This document shows, in pieces, positions 45,788 to 48,329 of a stretch of 48,329 nucleotides of DNA; the first letter of the stretch is position 1; the number at the start of each line of letters is the position of its first letter. The stretch spans positions 1-48,329 of the forward strand of contig JAAFJG010000032.1 of the NCBI GenBank assembly GCA_013298075.1, in the 5' to 3' direction. The position numbers and the translations under genes are program-made. The notes beneath the pieces were generated by a model, which worked only from the letters and a program-made list of their open reading frames with translations, was not told the origin of the DNA and ran no database searches. Source of the DNA: Cytophagales bacterium. GTDB lineage: Bacteria > Bacteroidota > Bacteroidia > Cytophagales > Microscillaceae.

Positions 45788-47144
45788 ATGTACAAAGAAA
45801 TATCAAAATGCCGCATCAGTGGAAGCACCAATCTTATCAATGTTCTTTCTTTGGGAGAGCAATATTTGACAGGCGTTTTTCCTAAATCTAAAGAGGAAAA
45901 AATAACGAAAGGACCCGTAGATTTGGTTTGGTGTCCTGATAGTGGACTTTTGCAACTCAAACAATCGTATAGTATTGATGAAATGTATGGCGAAAATTAG
46001 CGTTTTTCCTAAATCTAAAGAGGAAAAAATAACGAAAGGACCCGTAGATTTGGTTTGGTGTCCTGATAGTGGACTTTTGCAACTCAAACAATCGTATAGT
46101 ATTGATGAAATGTATGGCGAAAATTATGGCTATCGTTCAGGTTTAAATAGTTCGATGGTTCGTCATTTGCAACATAAAGCCAATACTTTGATGCGTATGT
46201 TTCCTTTGCAGGCGGGCGAAGTAGTTTTGGATATAGGAAGCAATGATGCAACTTCTTTGAAAACTTATCCAAGTAATTTGAAAAGGATAGGAATGGATCC
46301 AACAGGCAAAAAATTTCTACAATATTATGAAGATGGCATAGAATTGATTCCTGATTTTTTCTCGGCAGAGGCGTTTTTGAAAGTATATCCGACTTTGCGA
46401 CCAAAACTAATTACTTCTATTGCTATGTTTTATGACCTCGAAACGCCTATGGCTTTTGTGTCAGAAATAGAACAATTATTGGACAATGAAGGTATTTGGC
46501 ATTTTGAACAAAGTTATATGCCTTCGATGTTGCGTACTAATTCTTATGATACGATTTGTCAAGAACATTTAGAGTTTTATTCTTTCAAAGTAGTGAAAGA
46601 AATGCTTGAAAAATGTGGTTTGAAAGTTTTAGATGTGCAGATGAATGCTATCAATGGGGGTAGTTTTGCGGTAACAGCAGCCAAAAAATCTTCTAAATTT
46701 AGACCTAATTATCCTGTGATTGATTGGTTATTATTAGAAGAGCATAATATGGGTTTGAATACGCCAAAACCTTTTAGAGATTTTGAGGAAAGAGTGTATA
46801 AACATCGTGAAAGTTTGTTAAAATTGATAGATAGTTTGGTGGCAGATGGCAAAAAAGTATTAGGATATGGTGCCTCTACCAAAGGAAATGTATTGTTACA
46901 GTTTTGTAATCTAACCGAAAAACATATTCCTGCGATTGCTGATGTAAATCCTGATAAATATGGTTGTTTTACGCCCGGAACGAATATTCCTATTATTTCG
47001 GAAGCAGAAGCGAGAGCAATGAAACCTGATTATTTCTTTGTTTTGCCTTGGCATTTCAAACATAATATTTTAGAAAGAGAAAAAGAATATATTGCTAATG
47101 GTGGTAAGTTCATTTTTCCTTTGCCTGAAATTGAAATTATTTAA
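45788..47144 (+). pseudogene. Second copy of the zinc-binding SAM methyltransferase, frameshifted by a 127-bp tandem duplication
   Basis: The start and first 70 codons match the 41031 copy, then a TAG (45998-46000) follows because a 127-bp segment is duplicated in tandem; 127 is not a multiple of three. After the second unit the frame continues to the end. Removing one unit restores a 409-residue protein. The long downstream frame can also start at ATG 45978, inside the end of the first frame, giving a ~388-residue protein without the first zinc-ligand region; termination-reinitiation could allow some expression. Ten bases after the membrane protein gene, so in the same operon. Confidence 0.85.
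45873..46126 (+). repeat. Perfect 127-bp tandem duplication inside the second methyltransferase copy
   Basis: Unit 1 is 45873-45999 and unit 2 is 46000-46126; I find no difference between them. Both equal the matching segment of the 41031 gene. Such a repeat can lose one unit by slippage or recombination, restoring the reading frame. Confidence 0.92.
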
Positions 47145-47216
47145 GTAAATTTGAAAAATAAATATATCAATTTTTATACTATCAAATTTAGATTAGGAAT
47201 ATTATTTAAAAATTAT

Positions 47217-47225
47217 TAACTTTGC
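47217..47225 (+). promoter_or_regulatory. Candidate -7 box for the FkbM-type gene
   Basis: TAACTTTGC matches the -7 consensus, 46 bases before the ATG at 47271. The -33 position has no exact TTTG. Confidence 0.5.
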
Positions 47226-47270
47226 ACTTTAATTACAATTTATTCAATTTTTATAACAAAACATAAAATA

Positions 47271-48053
47271 ATGATAAGAAAAATAAAAAATATAATTCGA
47301 AAAATTATATTCAAAAAAAAGAAAGTACAGACTAACAACAAAAGTCTAAGAACTAAAAACTTAAGTTTTTATGAAACAGAAACTGGTAATTATTATCTAC
47401 CAACAGATGCTACTCAAGATATTATAGCTAATACAATTATAGCAAATAAAATATTTGAGCAAGATGTAGTAGATTTAGCCACTAAACATATTAAAAAAGG
47501 TACGTGTGTTTTAGATGTAGGGTCAAATTTTGGACAAATGAGTATTTTATTTTCCAATCTTGTTGGTGAGGAAGGAATTATTCACTCTTTTGAAGCCGAT
47601 GATTGGGTTTTTGAGATATTTGAAAAGAATATAAAAGCGAATAATAAAGAAGGTAAAATTATACCTCATTTTGGTGCTGTTCATAATATTGATGGTGAAA
47701 CTTTATACTTTCCAATACAAGATTTTGATAGATTTGGTACTTATGGCTCTTATGGTATCGATTATAATGTTAAGCAAGGACGTGAGGTGAAATCAATAAC
47801 TATAGATAGTTTAGATATAAAAGAAACTATTTCTTTTATGAAAGTAGATATACAAGGCGGAGATTTGCAGGCATTACAAGGAGCAGTAAAAACAATCAAT
47901 AAAAATAGAATGCCTATATTATTTGAGTATGAATATCACTTTGAAGAAGAATATAATTTATGTTTTCAAGACTATGTAGATTTTGTACAAAGTATTGATT
48001 ATAAGTTTTATAAAAATATCAACGGACATAATTATTTAATTATTCCTAGATAG
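47271..48053 (+). CDS. FkbM-family SAM-dependent methyltransferase
   Basis: 260 residues. A basic N-terminus (IRKIKNIIRKIIFKKKK) may bind membrane or glycan lipid. Motif I is VLDVGSNFGQMSILF, followed by HSFEADDWVFEIFEKNI, and the FkbM signature SFMKVDIQGGDLQALQGA near residues 187-205, with FEYEYHFEEEY after it. Members O-methylate sugars or polyketides. It fits the modification theme of the locus. Preceded by its own -7 box. Confidence 0.85.
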   Translation: MIRKIKNIIRKIIFKKKKVQTNNKSLRTKNLSFYETETGNYYLPTDATQDIIANTIIANKIFEQDVVDLATKHIKKGTCVLDVGSNFGQMSILFSNLVGEEGIIHSFEADDWVFEIFEKNIKANNKEGKIIPHFGAVHNIDGETLYFPIQDFDRFGTYGSYGIDYNVKQGREVKSITIDSLDIKETISFMKVDIQGGDLQALQGAVKTINKNRMPILFEYEYHFEEEYNLCFQDYVDFVQSIDYKFYKNINGHNYLIIPR

Positions 48054-48075
48054 ATACACTGAAATAAAACGTTTT

Positions 48076-48106
48076 GCAGCGGTCATAGCTTAGGTATGAC
48101 TGCTAC
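48076..48106. terminator. Hairpin between the two FkbM-like genes
   Basis: GCAGCGGTCATA (48076-48087) pairs with TATGACTGCTAC (48095-48106) with two imperfect pairs; a T-run (TTGTTTTTTATC) follows at ~48111. Likely terminator of the 47271 gene. Confidence 0.55.
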
Positions 48107-48178
48107 GAAATTGTTTTTTATCAGTTGAAGTTTGGTAAGCAGTCTTTATTTAATTTAAAAAAATAAAACAATAAAAAA

Positions 48179-48329
48179 ATGCCTAATTTTTTACAACCAC
48201 TCGAAAATATTGTAAGAGTTCCTTATAGATTCTTCTTTCCAAAAAAAAGAAATGAATACATTCCTCGCAGTTATTCACAAGCAGGTGAAGACGCTATTAT
48301 TCGTTTTTTGATAGAAACCATTAAACTAA
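48179..48329 (+). CDS. FkbM-like methyltransferase, 5' end only
   Basis: Fifty codons from the ATG at 48179 to the window edge, with no stop. IPRSYSQAGEDAIIRFLIE matches the N-terminal SQAGED segment typical of many FkbM-family methyltransferases. The rest is outside the window. Confidence 0.6.
   Translation, partial: MPNFLQPLENIVRVPYRFFFPKKRNEYIPRSYSQAGEDAIIRFLIETIKL

Overview
This window is a piece of an AT-rich chromosome from a member of the Bacteroidota. Three things point there. The operon from 17.9 to 34.0 kb encodes Alternative Complex III plus a caa3-type oxygen reductase in the order usual for that phylum. Promoters match the Bacteroidota form (TTTG, about 20 bp, then TAnnTTTGy). 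Ribosome binding sites are not recognisable in front of most genes. I see no tRNA, rRNA or CRISPR array.

Layout. 1-0.3 kb: a fold-back inverted-repeat element. 0.5-4.4 kb, minus strand: one transcription unit with a lipoprotein carrying a C-terminal zincin-type peptidase motif, followed by four tandem, diversified copies of a small secreted protein; this resembles an effector with an array of inhibitors or immunity proteins. 4.6-8.9 kb: a membrane protein with a von Willebrand A-like domain, a GC-rich inverted repeat, a family 4 glycosyltransferase and a small secreted protein. 9.4-17.5 kb: an island bounded by 86-bp direct repeats and holding just two genes on the minus strand, a 113-residue charged protein and a 2370-residue protein. 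The large protein has an N-terminal HExxH motif and, at residues 1560-1564, the DFDxD catalytic signature of the virion RNA polymerases of crAss-like phages. No capsid, portal, terminase, tail or integrase gene accompanies it. This is the most surprising object in the window: a full-length giant phage-type RNA polymerase gene apparently stranded in a chromosome.

17.9-34.0 kb: actABCDEF, coxB, coxA, ctaA, ctaB, two subunit III genes and subunit IV. ACIII oxidises menaquinol and passes electrons through many c-type hemes to the oxidase, while CtaA and CtaB make heme A for it. The ActE cytochrome is fused to an OmpA-like peptidoglycan-binding domain with the binding Asp and Arg in canonical spacing. 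Hairpins sit at most of the wider intergenic gaps. 34.2-36.5 kb: an Rpn-family nuclease and hemL.

36.8-40.9 kb: a compact accessory cassette of an SF1 helicase, an overlapping gene resembling DUF2290, and a beta-class DNA methyltransferase broken by one in-frame TGA; this looks like a defence or modification system that has lost its methylase. 41.0-48.3 kb: a glycan or secondary-modification locus (methyltransferases, a dolichol-phosphate-mannose-synthase-like glycosyltransferase, a polytopic membrane protein, FkbM-type methyltransferases). Two nearly identical copies of a zinc-binding SAM methyltransferase gene flank a three-gene block here. The second copy is frameshifted by a perfect 127-bp tandem duplication.
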